The translations under genes were made by a program, and so were the position numbers. The notes below the pieces were generated by a model. It worked only from the letters and a program-made list of their open reading frames with translations, searched no databases and had not been told where the DNA came from. From NCBI RefSeq assembly GCF_001898175.1, contig NZ_MKTH01000012.1:55019-119018 (forward strand): a stretch of 64,000 bases of DNA. The letters run 5' to 3'. This document shows positions 9,683 through 18,998 of this stretch, in pieces. Position 1 is the first letter of the stretch. Each line of letters opens with the position of its first letter. Origin of the DNA: Cellulomonas sp. 73-92 (GTDB lineage Bacteria > Actinomycetota > Actinomycetes > Actinomycetales > Cellulomonadaceae).

Positions 9683-10833
9683 CGGGCCACCGCCGGGTGC
9701 GGCAGGGTGGCGCGGACGGTCCACCGGTTGTCCTCCCCGTAGCCCGCCTCGAACCGGCCACCGAGTGCCTCGACGCGTTCGCGCAGGCCGACGAGGCCGT
9801 GGCCGCCGGAGGTCGTCGGTCGCGGCGCCGCGGCGCCGCCCGCGTCGTCGGTGATGATCGCGCGCACCTGTGACGGCCCGTCCTCCACGGTCAGCGTCAC
9901 CGTCGAGGCGTGCGGTGCGTGCAGGGCCACGTTGGTGAGCGCCTCCTGCACCACCCGGTACACCGTCGTCGCCACCTCGGGCGGCCAGGCCGGCGACGGG
10001 GCGTCCGGCAGGTGCGCCACCACGCTCGGGCCGTGGGCGGCGAAGCGGGACACCAGCTCCGCGAGCTGCTCCGGGCCGGCGGTGACGGGCGCGGCGTCGT
10101 CGTTCTCGCGCAGGATGCCGACCACCCGACGCATGGCGGCGAGGGCGTCGGTACCCGCCGCCTCGATGTCGGACAGCGCCGTGGGCACCATCTCCGGCCG
10201 CGTCTCGGCCACGACGAGGGCCGCCTGTGCCTGGACAACGATCCCGGCCACGTGGTGCGCGACGACGTCGTGGAGCTCCCGCGCGAGCTCGAGCCGCTCC
10301 TCGCGCCGCACGTCGTCGAGCTCCTGCCGCCGCCGGGCGTCGTCGAGCCGCAGCCACGTGCCCACCGCCAGCGCGAGGCCCCAGGCGACCAGGCTCGCCA
10401 GGGCGAGGGGGAGGACGTCCTGGGACCGCGTGGCGGCGGACCGGCCGACGGTCAGCACGACGGCTCCGGCGAGGCCGAGCAGTCCTGCCGCACGGGGTCC
10501 GGCGACCCGCACGGCGGCCGCCCCCAGCACCAGGAGCGCCACCGTGCCCGCGAGGCCGGGCTGCGACGGCAGCCGCCAGGCGTCACCGGCGATCGCGGCC
10601 GCACCCGCCAGCGCCAGCGCCGCCGCGGCGCTGCGTACGGGACTGCGGGGACCCAGCAGCGCGAGGCCGGCGAGGACCACCCCGGTGACCAGGCCGAGCA
10701 CCCACCGGCCGGAGCGGAGGCCGGCGCCCACGCCGGCGACGTCGAGGAGGAGCTGGATCCCGAGCGCCACGGCGAGGACGGCCGCGACCACCACGGTGGT
10801 GATCGCCCTCCGATGCGTGGCTGTCCGGTTCAT
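9679..10833 (-). CDS. DesK/NarX-type sensor histidine kinase
   Basis: 384 residues. The N-terminal half has several hydrophobic segments (about 10-32, 44-62, 68-85, 95-112, 118-132, 139-160), so it is an integral membrane sensor with almost no outer domain. The HisKA_3 dimerisation region has His188 in RELHDVVAHHVAG, and the HATPase domain ends with GHGLVGLRERV. The start at 10833 is the only good ATG. It phosphorylates the regulator encoded downstream with a 4-base overlap. The intergenic region 10834-10953 separates it from the divergent ABC exporter. Confidence 0.92.
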   Translation of the reverse strand: MNRTATHRRAITTVVVAAVLAVALGIQLLLDVAGVGAGLRSGRWVLGLVTGVVLAGLALLGPRSPVRSAAAALALAGAAAIAGDAWRLPSQPGLAGTVALLVLGAAAVRVAGPRAAGLLGLAGAVVLTVGRSAATRSQDVLPLALASLVAWGLALAVGTWLRLDDARRRQELDDVRREERLELARELHDVVAHHVAGIVVQAQAALVVAETRPEMVPTALSDIEAAGTDALAAMRRVVGILRENDDAAPVTAGPEQLAELVSRFAAHGPSVVAHLPDAPSPAWPPEVATTVYRVVQEALTNVALHAPHASTVTLTVEDGPSQVRAIITDDAGGAAAPRPTTSGGHGLVGLRERVEALGGRFEAGYGEDNRWTVRATLPHPAVAR

Positions 10834-10953
10834 GTCTCACCAGGCTAGGCGGGGCCGATGCCCCGGACACCGGCCGAAAGGACGACGGCAACGGCGCACC
10901 TCCGGCTGTTCGGCCGATGTGACGGTCCCCAGGCGGCAGCCAGGCTCCTGCCC

Positions 10954-11886
10954 ATGACGACGGCTACCCCCCTCATCCACCTCCGCGGCGTGAGCAAGAG
11001 CTACGGGCCACGGACCGCGGTCAGCGACCTGAGCTTCGACGTGCCCGCCGGCTGCGCCTACGGCTTCCTCGGCCACAACGGTGCCGGCAAGACGACGGTG
11101 ATCCGGATGCTCCTCGGCCTCACCTCGCCCGACACCGGCACCGTGCACCTCGATGGCCACCCCGTCGACTCGGACCGCCTCGCCGCGCTCGGTCGTGTGG
11201 GCGCCATCGTCGAGGAACCGCGCTTCCACCCGCACCTCACGGGGTGGGAGAACCTGCGGGTCGTCGCCGCGGTCCGCGGCCCGCAGGCCCTGCGCCGGAT
11301 CGGGCCCGCGCTCGAACGGGTGGGCCTGGCCGACCGGGCACGGGACCGGGTCGCCGCCTACTCGCAGGGGATGCGGCAGCGCCTCGGCATCGCCCGCTGC
11401 CTGCTGGTGGACCCCAAGCTCATCGTGCTCGACGAGCCGACCAACGGGCTGGACCCGGGCGGGATCCTGCAGCTGCGCCAGCTCGTCGCCGCGTTCGTCG
11501 CCGAGGGCCGCACCGTGTTCGTCTCGTCGCACGTGCTCGACGAGATCGAGCGGGTGTGCCAGTACGTGGCCGTCATCGACCGGGGCCGGCTCGTCGCCGA
11601 GGGCCCCGTGGCCGAGCTCGTCGGCGGGAGCGCGACGGAGTACGACCTGGTCTGCCGCGACCAGCAGGCCGCCCTCACCGTGCTGTCGACGCACCCGGCG
11701 GTGACCTCGGCCGCACCGAGCGGGGGCGCCATCCGCGTGACCCTCGGCGACCCGCGCGCGGGCACGGGCCTGGTCACCTGGCTGGTGCGCTCGGGTGTCG
11801 ACGTCGTCAGCCTCACACCCGTCCGCCACAGCCTGGAAGACCGCTTCCTGTCCCTCACGTCCCGAGTCGGAGACCAGCACGCATGA
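10954..11886 (+). CDS. ABC-2 type exporter ATPase
   Basis: 310-residue ATPase. Walker A is GHNGAGKTT (40-48), the signature is YSQGMRQR, Walker B is LIVLDEPT followed by NGLDPGG, and the switch histidine is in VSSHVLDE. A C-terminal accessory region of about 90 residues follows, as in DrrA/BcrA-type drug and lantibiotic exporters. The ATG at 10954 is chosen because the upstream 32 codons look non-coding. It overlaps the permease gene by ATGA and is divergent from the NarL-type two-component pair. Confidence 0.92.
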   Translation: MTTATPLIHLRGVSKSYGPRTAVSDLSFDVPAGCAYGFLGHNGAGKTTVIRMLLGLTSPDTGTVHLDGHPVDSDRLAALGRVGAIVEEPRFHPHLTGWENLRVVAAVRGPQALRRIGPALERVGLADRARDRVAAYSQGMRQRLGIARCLLVDPKLIVLDEPTNGLDPGGILQLRQLVAAFVAEGRTVFVSSHVLDEIERVCQYVAVIDRGRLVAEGPVAELVGGSATEYDLVCRDQQAALTVLSTHPAVTSAAPSGGAIRVTLGDPRAGTGLVTWLVRSGVDVVSLTPVRHSLEDRFLSLTSRVGDQHA

Positions 11887-12680
11887 ACCGCACCCTCGTC
11901 CGGCAGATGATCGGCGCCGACCTGCTCAAGCTGCGCCGCCACCGGCCCACCATGGCCGCCGCGGCGGCGCTGTCGGTGGGCACCAGCGCGCTCTACATGC
12001 TCTTCATCCTCGCGCGCCACGGGTGGCACCTGCCCGCCACCCAGCTCCTCGACGACGGGACCACGCTCATGGGTCTCTACTTCGGCCCGATGGCCGCGGT
12101 CCTCGTCGGGACGCAGGCCGGGGTCACCGACCTCGCCAACCACGTGTTCCGGGACCTCGCGGCGACGGGACGCTCGCGCGTGCTGCTGTTCCTCACCCGG
12201 GTCCCGGCGGCGGTGCTGCTGGCGCTGCTGTTCACGCTCGCCGGGTTTGCCGTGAGCACGGCGGCCGCGTACGCCTTCCACGGCGCCGGGCCGGGGCCCG
12301 ACCTAGCGCTGGTGCTCCGGTCCGGCGCCTGGGTGGCGTTGGCCACGGCGGTGCTGACCACCCTCGCCGTCGGCGTCGGGTCGCTCACCGGCTCGGCGTC
12401 GATCACGCTCGTCGCGGTCATCGGATGGCAGACGATCGTCACCGGCATCCTCTACATCGCGGGCTTCCTGGGGAACCTCCGGTGGGCGGTGCTCTCGATC
12501 GCGCTGAGCCGGTTCCTCCCGGCCGCGCAGATCGGCACCCGTGCCCACCCTGGCTCGTCGAACGCGCTCGTGAACTACAAGGTGCCGATGCCGGCCGCGG
12601 TCGCGGCGCTGGTCATCGTGGCGTGGGTGCTGGTCCCGTCGGTCCTCGGCGCCTGGCGGACGGCGCACCGGGACGTCTGA
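11883..12680 (+). CDS. ABC-2 type exporter permease
   Basis: 265-residue integral membrane protein with about six hydrophobic segments, starting near residues 24-41 (TMAAAAALSVGTSALYMLF) and ending with a helix at about 238-256. The length fits BcrB/DrrB-like permeases paired with a single ATPase gene. It starts with ATGA overlap and ends 21 bp before the convergent dehydrogenase gene. The substrate is not identifiable; bacitracin-like or lantibiotic self-protection is one possibility suggested by the adjacent two-component system. Confidence 0.85.
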   Translation: MNRTLVRQMIGADLLKLRRHRPTMAAAAALSVGTSALYMLFILARHGWHLPATQLLDDGTTLMGLYFGPMAAVLVGTQAGVTDLANHVFRDLAATGRSRVLLFLTRVPAAVLLALLFTLAGFAVSTAAAYAFHGAGPGPDLALVLRSGAWVALATAVLTTLAVGVGSLTGSASITLVAVIGWQTIVTGILYIAGFLGNLRWAVLSIALSRFLPAAQIGTRAHPGSSNALVNYKVPMPAAVAALVIVAWVLVPSVLGAWRTAHRDV

Positions 12681-12701
12681 GCGGTGGGCAGGCCGCGGCC
12701 C

Positions 12702-13610
12702 TCACGCCTGCGGCAGGTGCGTCCCGGTGAGCTCCTCGGCGACGGCCCACAGCCGCGCGGCCGTGGCGAGCGAGCGCGCCGGGCGCGGGAACCGGGCCAC
12801 CGTCGTCGGGCCGATGAGGCCCAGGCGGCGGCCGGGGCCGTAGTAGGTGCCCTGCCGCGCGTCCGGCGAGGTGGCCGCGACGAGGATCGGCTCGGCGCCG
12901 GACTCGACGCCCTGCACCGGTAGCAGCGAGCGCCACGGTGCCGGCCGGCGGGCGGCCGTGCCGGCGGGCGGGTGCGACAGCGTCCAGCCGGGGTGGGCCG
13001 CGGTGCTGAGCAGGGGCCAGCCGCGCTCGTCGGCCACCGCCGCGAGGTGGCGCGCCATGAGCAGGTCCGCGAGCTTGGAGCGCGCATACGCGCCGTTGGG
13101 GGAGTAGGAGCGACGCCACTGCAGGTCGTCGAACCGGATCCGGCCCCACGTCGCGGCGGCGCTGCCCATGGTGGCCACGCGCGGCGCGGGGGAGCGCAGC
13201 AGCAGGGGCAGCAGCAGGGTGGTCAGCGCGAACGGGCCGAGGAAGTTGGTGCCGAGCTGGAGCTCGAAGCCGTCCACCGTCTCCTCGCGCCGCCGGGGCG
13301 CGTGCACCACGCCGGCGTTGTTGACGAGCGCGTGCAGCGGCCGGCCGTCGGCCAGGAGGGGGTCGGCGAAGGCGCGGACCGAGGCGAGGTCGGCCAGGTC
13401 CAGGTGGCGCACCTCGACGTCCGCGGCGGGCGCCTCCCGGAGGATCTCGGCGCGTGCGGCCTCGCCCTTCTCGACGCTGCGCACGGCCATGACCACCTGG
13501 GCGCCGGCCAGCGCCAGGCGGCGCGCCACCTCCTGGCCGATCCCCGTGTTGGAGCCGGTGACGACGAGGCGCCGCCCGGCCTGGGACGGGACGTCGTAGC
13601 TGATGGGCAC
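12702..13610 (-). CDS. Short-chain dehydrogenase/reductase
   Basis: 302 residues. The GTG start at 13610 is supported by AGGAGG immediately upstream on the minus strand. The Rossmann motif is VTGSNTGIGQEVA, the NNAGV motif is present, and the active-site YxxxK is in AYARSKLADLL. The protein resembles the retinol dehydrogenase/WWOX-like branch of SDRs that reduce or oxidise carbonyl or hydroxyl groups with NAD(P). The substrate is unknown. It has its own ribosome site and lies between convergent and tandem neighbours without overlap. Confidence 0.88.
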   Translation of the reverse strand: MPISYDVPSQAGRRLVVTGSNTGIGQEVARRLALAGAQVVMAVRSVEKGEAARAEILREAPAADVEVRHLDLADLASVRAFADPLLADGRPLHALVNNAGVVHAPRRREETVDGFELQLGTNFLGPFALTTLLLPLLLRSPAPRVATMGSAAATWGRIRFDDLQWRRSYSPNGAYARSKLADLLMARHLAAVADERGWPLLSTAAHPGWTLSHPPAGTAARRPAPWRSLLPVQGVESGAEPILVAATSPDARQGTYYGPGRRLGLIGPTTVARFPRPARSLATAARLWAVAEELTGTHLPQA

Positions 13611-13689
13611 GGGCCCTCCTGACGGTGGCGGTGGTGGGGTCCCGCTCGGGACGGTACGGCACCGGCCGGAGAGCTGCGTGACCCCGGCG

Positions 13690-15555
13690 TCAGCGCGAGG
13701 CGACCGCCGGGCGGTCGGACCGCTCCAGCGCCGCGATGAGGGTCTTGACGTCGTAGCGCCCCTCCACACGGGCGCCTCCGACGAAGAACGTCGGCGTCGA
13801 GCGGGCGCCGCTGTCCTCGGCCGAGGTCATGTCCGCGCGCACGTGCGCGGCGAGGGCGGGGTCCTGCAGGTCGTCGAGGAACTGCTCCATGTCCAGGCCC
13901 AGCGCCGCGGCGTACGCGGACAGGTCCTCGAACTCCAGGTGGTCCTGGTGGGCGAAGAGCTCGTCGTGCATCTCCCAGTTGCGGCCCTGCCGGCCGGCGG
14001 CCTCGGCGGCGACGGCGGCCAGCTCGGCGTGCGGGTGGCGGGCGAGCGGCAGGTGGCGGGTGACGTAGCGCAGGCGGGGGCCGAAGCGTTCCCGCACCTC
14101 GCGCACGGTGACCCGGGCACGGGCGCTGAACGGGCACTCGAAGTCGAGGTACTCGACGAGGGTCAGCGGGGCGGCGGGGTCGCCGAGGACGTGGTCGCGC
14201 ACCGGGTCGACCGGCTCGGCCAGCACGGTGGGCAGCGCGGCGTCACGCTGGCCCAGCACGCGGGCCGCGAACCCGAACACGAGCCACCCGATGCCGCTCG
14301 CCAGCACCAGCGAGAGCAGCACGCCGACGATCGCGTCGCGCTGCAGCGCTTCGTCGTGGAACGCCAGGTCGGCGATGAGGAGCGACACCGTGAAGCCGAT
14401 GCCGGACAGCGCCGCGCCCCCGACGACGTGCCCGGTCCCCACGCCCTGCGGCAGCCGGCCCCAGCCGAGCCGCTCGCTGAGCCAGGCGCCGGCGCTGACG
14501 CCGACGAGCTTGCCGAGCACCAGGCCGGCCACGACGCCCCAGGTCACGGCCGAGGTCAGGGCGTCGCGCAGCACGCCGCCGCGCAGGTCCACGCCGGCGT
14601 TGGCGAACGCGAACACGGGCACGACGAGGAAGCTCGTCGGCACGTGCAGCGCCGCCTGCAGTCGCTCGTTGACGCTGATCACCCGGCTGAGCTGGCGGCG
14701 CGTCGTGCGCTGCAGCGTGGGCAGCGGCGACTGGGCGAACGCGCGCAGCTGGGCCGCGGCCGCGTCGAGGTGGGCCCGGGTGGGCTCGGTGGCCGGCACC
14801 AGGAGACCGGCGAGCATGCCGGCGATCGAGGCGTGCAGCCCGGAGTCGAGCGTGGCGAGCCACGCGACGACCGCCAGGGTGGCGTAGGGACCCGCGAGCC
14901 GCACCTTGGACCGCGCCAGCACGGCGATGCCGGCGAGGGCGAGGGCGGCGACGAGCATCGGCCCGATCGAGACGTGCTCGGTGTAGGCGATGCCGATGAC
15001 GCTGACGGCGGCGATGTCGTCGATGACGGTGAGCGTCAGGAGGAAGACGCGCAGCTGCGTCGAGACCGCCGGGCCGACGAGGGCGAGGATGCCGAGCAGG
15101 AAGGCGGTGTCGGTGCCGATGACGATGCCCCACCCGTGCGCCACCTCGCCGGTGCGGGCGACCGCCAGGTACAGCGCCGCGGGGACCACCATGCCGCCGA
15201 TGCCGGCCACCAGGGGGACGACGATCCGGCGCCGGTCGGTGAGCTCACCGACCGCGAACTCGCGCCGCACCTCCAGGCCGATGACGAAGAAGAACACCGC
15301 CATCAGCCCGTCGTTGACCCAGTGGTGCAGGTCCATGCTCGGGCCGGTGCCGTCGACGACGATCGACAGCGTCCGGTGCCAGAGGGCCTCGTACGACGAG
15401 CTCCACGGCGAGTTCGCCCAGGCCAGCCCGAGGACGGCGGCGATCAGCAGGAGGCCGGCGCTGCCCGACTCGGTGCGCAGGAAGTCGCGCAGCGACGAGG
15501 CCAGCGAGCCGCTCACGTCGTCGCCGCGCCGACCTCTGCTCTGCTGCGCCGTCAT
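13690..15555 (-). CDS. nhaA: NhaA Na+/H+ antiporter fused to a thioredoxin-fold domain
   Basis: 621 residues in two parts. Residues about 20-430 form an NhaA-type antiporter with roughly twelve helices and the motifs [19 protein letters not shown] and [15 protein letters not shown]; the conserved aspartates of the ion site are in [10 protein letters not shown]. Residues about 452-621 form a DsbA-like thioredoxin fold with the active-site region DFECPFS and cis-proline in STPTFF. The usual CxxC is CPFS here (Cys474, Ser477), so classical disulphide exchange is unlikely. NhaA-thioredoxin fusions are known in actinobacteria. A CxxC-bearing paralogue lies at 25674-27542. Confidence 0.93.
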   Translation of the reverse strand: MTAQQSRGRRGDDVSGSLASSLRDFLRTESGSAGLLLIAAVLGLAWANSPWSSSYEALWHRTLSIVVDGTGPSMDLHHWVNDGLMAVFFFVIGLEVRREFAVGELTDRRRIVVPLVAGIGGMVVPAALYLAVARTGEVAHGWGIVIGTDTAFLLGILALVGPAVSTQLRVFLLTLTVIDDIAAVSVIGIAYTEHVSIGPMLVAALALAGIAVLARSKVRLAGPYATLAVVAWLATLDSGLHASIAGMLAGLLVPATEPTRAHLDAAAAQLRAFAQSPLPTLQRTTRRQLSRVISVNERLQAALHVPTSFLVVPVFAFANAGVDLRGGVLRDALTSAVTWGVVAGLVLGKLVGVSAGAWLSERLGWGRLPQGVGTGHVVGGAALSGIGFTVSLLIADLAFHDEALQRDAIVGVLLSLVLASGIGWLVFGFAARVLGQRDAALPTVLAEPVDPVRDHVLGDPAAPLTLVEYLDFECPFSARARVTVREVRERFGPRLRYVTRHLPLARHPHAELAAVAAEAAGRQGRNWEMHDELFAHQDHLEFEDLSAYAAALGLDMEQFLDDLQDPALAAHVRADMTSAEDSGARSTPTFFVGGARVEGRYDVKTLIAALERSDRPAVASR

Positions 15556-15670
15556 CGCCGAAGCCTACGGGGCGCCCCGCCGCCGCCTCCGGCCGATCCA
15601 CCCACCCGCACCGCCGTGCGCCGCCCTCCGGCCGGGCTCCGCCGCGCGCACCGCCCCGCGCTGGCCGGGC

Positions 15671-16543
15671 TCAGCCGCCCGCGGCGGCGGGCGCCGCGCC
15701 GCGGCCCGCAGCGACGAGCTCGCGCACCGCCGGCGCGACCTCGCCGGCGAAGCGCCGCATCCCGTCGGGGTCGTCGCCGCCGACGACGAACACGCTGATC
15801 CCGTCCTGCAGCGCCAGGCGCGCCAGGTCGTTGGCCCCCGCGCCGGGGCCGACGTTGAGCAGCCGCGTGATCGCGGCCGGATCGCGGCCGGCGGCCAGCG
15901 CGGCCTCGTCGATCGCGGCGTTGCCGCGCGCCAGGTCACCCGGCTGCAGGTAGCCGGCCGACGGCAGCCAGCCGTCGGCCTTGCGTCCGACGAGCGACAG
16001 CATGCGGGGGCGGTAGGCGCCGAGCCAGATCGGGATCGGGTGCGCGGGTGCGGGTCCGCGCTTGGCGCCGTCGACGTGGTGCAGGTCGCCGCCGGCCCGC
16101 AGCGGCGTCCGGTCGGTGACGTCCCAGAGGCCGCGGATGACGTCGAGCGCCTGGTCGAGGGCGTCCACCGCCCGGCCCGGCGTCAGCCGCTCGCCGCCCA
16201 TCGCCCCGATCGCGTCCCAGAAGCCCCCGGTGCCGAGCCCGAGGTTGACGCGGCCGCCGGACAGCAGGTCCAGGCTCGCGGCGGCCCGCGCCAGCACCGC
16301 CGGCGGGCGCAGCGGCAGGTTGTGCACGTTGCCCGCCAGCCCGATCCGGGACGTGCGGGCGGCGACCCACGTCAGCAGGGTCCACGTGTCGTGGAAGCGC
16401 GGCTGGTACGGATGGTCCTGGAACGTCACGAGGTCGAAGCCGAGCTCCTCGCTGAGCACCGCGAGCTCGACCGGCCGCTGCGGCGGCGCGTTGACCGGCG
16501 TGACGAACGTGCCGAAGCGGATCGGGTGGCCGTAGTCGGGCAT
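15671..16543 (-). CDS. LLM-class (luciferase-like, F420-type) oxidoreductase
   Basis: 290 residues with the luciferase-like monooxygenase TIM-barrel pattern: an early region containing EELGFDLVTFQDHPYQP, the RIGLAGNVHNLPLRPPAVLARAAASLDLLSGGR pattern (quoted in part: LDLLSGGRVNLGLGTG), and a later GGDDPDGMRRFAGEV segment. Members use reduced F420 or FMN on unknown substrates. The ATG at 16543 lies 6 bases after GATGCT on the minus strand, which fits a leaderless start. Neighbours give no pathway hint. Confidence 0.85.
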   Translation of the reverse strand: MPDYGHPIRFGTFVTPVNAPPQRPVELAVLSEELGFDLVTFQDHPYQPRFHDTWTLLTWVAARTSRIGLAGNVHNLPLRPPAVLARAAASLDLLSGGRVNLGLGTGGFWDAIGAMGGERLTPGRAVDALDQALDVIRGLWDVTDRTPLRAGGDLHHVDGAKRGPAPAHPIPIWLGAYRPRMLSLVGRKADGWLPSAGYLQPGDLARGNAAIDEAALAAGRDPAAITRLLNVGPGAGANDLARLALQDGISVFVVGGDDPDGMRRFAGEVAPAVRELVAAGRGAAPAAAGG

Positions 16544-16583
16544 GGCCCCAGCATCCGTCAGGGCCGCGGCACCCGCGCGGGCG

Positions 16584-17303
16584 TCACCCGACCACGGTCC
16601 CGAAGACCTTGCCGACACCCCACGTGAAGGCCATCGTCGCCGCGCCCATGCCGACGTTGCGCAGCACGGCACGCCCGGCGGGTGCGCCGCCCAGCCGGGC
16701 GGAGACGAACCCGGTGACGGTCAGCCCCACGAGGACCGCGGCCACCGTCAGCCAGATCCGCCAGCCGTCCACCGGCACGAGGATCACCAGCAGCGGGATG
16801 AGCGCGCCGACGGTGAACGAGACGAAGGACGCGCCGGCCGCCGCCCACGGGCTGGTCAGGTCGTCGGGATCGATGCCGAGCTCGGCCTCGGCGTGCGCGC
16901 GCAGCGCGTCGTGCTCGGTCAGCTGCGCCGCGACCTGGGTGGCGAGCTCCGGCGTGAGCCCCTTCTCCTGGTAGAGGCCGGCCAGCTCGGCGAGCTCGTC
17001 GTCGGGCATCGTCGCGAGCTCCCAGCGCTCCTTCTCCAGCACCGCGCGCTCGGTGTCGCGCTGCGTGCTGACGGAGACGTACTCGCCGCCGGCCATCGAC
17101 ATGGCGCCCGCCACGAGGCCGGCGACGCCGGCGGTAGCGATGGCCGTGACGTTCGAGGTGGCGCCCGCGACGCCGATGACGATGCCCGCGACGGAGACGA
17201 TCCCGTCGTTGGCGCCGAGCACGCCCGCCCGCAGCCAGTTCAGCCGGGCCCCCAGCCCGGCGCCGTGCGGTTCCGCCGGGTGCTCTGCAGGCGCGGTGGT
17301 CAT
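16584..17303 (-). CDS. VIT1/CCC1-family membrane transporter
   Basis: 239 residues. The N-terminal helix region NWLRAGVLGANDGIVSVAGI and the GEYVSVSTQRDTERAVLEKE cytosolic segment are characteristic of the VIT/CCC1 family (iron or manganese transport into vacuoles in eukaryotes; export or storage role inferred in bacteria). Acidic residues of the metal-binding stalk lie in the ERWELATMPDDELAELAG region. Five transmembrane helices are expected, the last three after residue 160. Divergent from the MerR gene at 17524. The exact metal cannot be told. Confidence 0.88.
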   Translation of the reverse strand: MTTAPAEHPAEPHGAGLGARLNWLRAGVLGANDGIVSVAGIVIGVAGATSNVTAIATAGVAGLVAGAMSMAGGEYVSVSTQRDTERAVLEKERWELATMPDDELAELAGLYQEKGLTPELATQVAAQLTEHDALRAHAEAELGIDPDDLTSPWAAAGASFVSFTVGALIPLLVILVPVDGWRIWLTVAAVLVGLTVTGFVSARLGGAPAGRAVLRNVGMGAATMAFTWGVGKVFGTVVG

Positions 17304-17485
17304 GTCCCGTCTCTCCGATCGTCGGCTGCCACAACGCTAGGGCGACCGGCGCCGCGGGGCTCGTCGTTGGGCCACGCCGGTTGCCCACGAGGTCGGCCAC
17401 GCCGTCGGCGGGCGGGTGCCGGTCGCCTCCGTCGTGGTGCTCGGCCGCAGCATCCCGCCGCGGTCGCGGCGGAGGTGGCGGTGGC

Positions 17486-17516
17486 TTGACTTCGAGCGCT
17501 CGAAGTTTCCGATACT
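17486..17516 (+). promoter_or_regulatory. MerR-type promoter with perfect 18-bp palindromic operator
   Basis: TTGACT (17486-17491) and GATACT (17511-17516) are separated by 19 bp, the long spacer typical of MerR-activated promoters. Between and overlapping them is the perfect palindrome ACTTCGAGC/GCTCGAAGT (17489-17506). The regulator's GTG start lies 7 bases after the -10, so its mRNA is probably leaderless and the site autoregulatory. The operator resembles that of NmlR/AdhR-like regulators. Confidence 0.8.
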
Positions 17517-17523
17517 GGCGGAC

Positions 17524-17964
17524 GTGCCCGAGGGATACACCATCGCCGCCGCGGCCGCCCGGTGCGGACTGCCGGAGACCACGCTGCGCTACTGGGAGGA
17601 CATCGGCCTCGTCGCGCCGGTGCCCCGAGATCCGTCGAGCGGCCATCGCCGCTACCGGACCGCGGACGTCGAGCTGCTCGAGACGCTGGCCAACCTGCGT
17701 GCTGTCGGCCTGAGCATCGACGACATGCGCGCGTACCTCGCCGGCGCCGCCGACGCACCGGGCCAGCGGCGGGCGCTGTTCGAGGCGCACGCGCGGCGCC
17801 TGGCCGGGGAGGTGGCCGCGCTCCGGCTCCGGCTGCAGTACCTGGAGCTCAAGGTCCGGTACTGGACCGCGCGTGACGCCGGCGACGAGCAGGCGGCCGA
17901 CGAGGTTGCCGCGGAGCTCGGCGCGGTCATCCGACAGATCAACCCGCGAGAGGCGGAATCGTGA
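17524..17964 (+). CDS. MerR-family transcriptional regulator
   Basis: 146 residues. The MerR helix-turn-helix begins YTIAAAAARCGLPETTLRYWEDIGLV, with wing residues SGHRRYRTADVELLETLANLRAVGLSIDDM (the RYW and HRRY landmarks are intact). A coiled-coil dimerisation helix with AALRLRLQYLELKVRYW follows. No cysteine-rich metal loop is present; the only cysteine is in the HTH. The GTG at 17524 is preferred because the frame upstream crosses the promoter and operator. The next gene, a dehydrogenase, overlaps by GTGA and is the likely target. Electrophile or aldehyde sensing is an inference from family context. Confidence 0.9.
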   Translation: MPEGYTIAAAAARCGLPETTLRYWEDIGLVAPVPRDPSSGHRRYRTADVELLETLANLRAVGLSIDDMRAYLAGAADAPGQRRALFEAHARRLAGEVAALRLRLQYLELKVRYWTARDAGDEQAADEVAAELGAVIRQINPREAES

Positions 17965-18902
17965 ACGGTCGCATCACATCACCCTTCGGATGGGCGAGCA
18001 CGGCACGGGAGGTGGTCGAGGGAATCGACCTGCACGGCCGGTGCGCGCTCGTCACGGGCGGCGCCGGAGGCATCGGCGTCGAGACCGTCCGGGCACTGGC
18101 CGGGGCGGGTGCCGAGGTGGTCGTCGCTGCCCGGAACCTCGCTGCGGCGGAGTCGGTGGCCCAGGACGTGCGGACCACGACCGGCGGAGCCGTGTCCGTG
18201 GCCCACCTCGACCTCCTGGACCGCGCCTCCGTCGATGCGCTCGTGGACTCGTTCGTCGGGCCGCTGCACATCCTCGTGGCGAACGCCGGTGTCATGGCTG
18301 TCCCCGAGCGGCGGCTGAGTCCCGAAGGGCACGAGATGCAGTTCGCGACGAACCACCTGGGGCACGCTCGGCTCGCGGTCGGGCTGCTGCCGGCGTTGCG
18401 TGCCGCCGCCGGGGCGCGGGTCGTCGTCGTCAGCTCGCGGGCGCACCTGAACTCGCCGGTCGTGTTCGACGACATCGACTTCGAGCGTCGCCCGTACGAC
18501 CCCGCCCTTGCCTACGCGCAGTCGAAGACCGCCAACGCCTTGTTCGCCGTCGGCGCCGCGCGCCGGTGGGCGGACGACGGCATCACCGTCAATGCGCTGC
18601 ACCCCGGCGCGATCGCGGACTCGGGACTGTCTCGCTACTACGCCCCCGCCGTCCTCGACGGCCTGCGCTCGTCCGGGAGGTATGTCTTCAAGAGTCTCGA
18701 GCAGGGCGCCGCCACGAGCGTGTTCCTCGCGACGTCTCCCCTGGTGGCCGGCGTGGGGGGACGGTACTTCGAGAACTGCCAGGAGGCGGACCCCGACGAC
18801 CCGACCGCCGCCGGCATCGACGCAGCAGGCGTGGCGCGCCACGCGCTCGACCCCGAGGCCGCGGACCGGCTCTGGGACATCACGGAGCGCCTGCAGCGCT
18901 GA
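17961..18902 (+). CDS. Short-chain dehydrogenase under MerR control
   Basis: 313 residues with Rossmann motif LVTGGAGGIGVETV, VANAGVM, and active-site Tyr/Lys in YAQSKTANALF. The resemblance is to WWOX/retinol-dehydrogenase-like SDRs. The GTG start overlaps the MerR stop, so both genes form an operon driven from the palindromic promoter at 17486. The family reduces aldehydes or ketones; together with an AdhR/NmlR-like operator this suggests a carbonyl-stress response, though the substrate is not determined. Confidence 0.9.
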   Translation: MNGRITSPFGWASTAREVVEGIDLHGRCALVTGGAGGIGVETVRALAGAGAEVVVAARNLAAAESVAQDVRTTTGGAVSVAHLDLLDRASVDALVDSFVGPLHILVANAGVMAVPERRLSPEGHEMQFATNHLGHARLAVGLLPALRAAAGARVVVVSSRAHLNSPVVFDDIDFERRPYDPALAYAQSKTANALFAVGAARRWADDGITVNALHPGAIADSGLSRYYAPAVLDGLRSSGRYVFKSLEQGAATSVFLATSPLVAGVGGRYFENCQEADPDDPTAAGIDAAGVARHALDPEAADRLWDITERLQR

Positions 18903-18998
18903 GCCGGCTCGATCGGCGCGGACGTGCGGCGTCGCCGCTGGTGGACGATGCTCGGTCCCGTCCGGGCGACGGGGCCCGGCGTCGGCGAGGGGGTCCCC

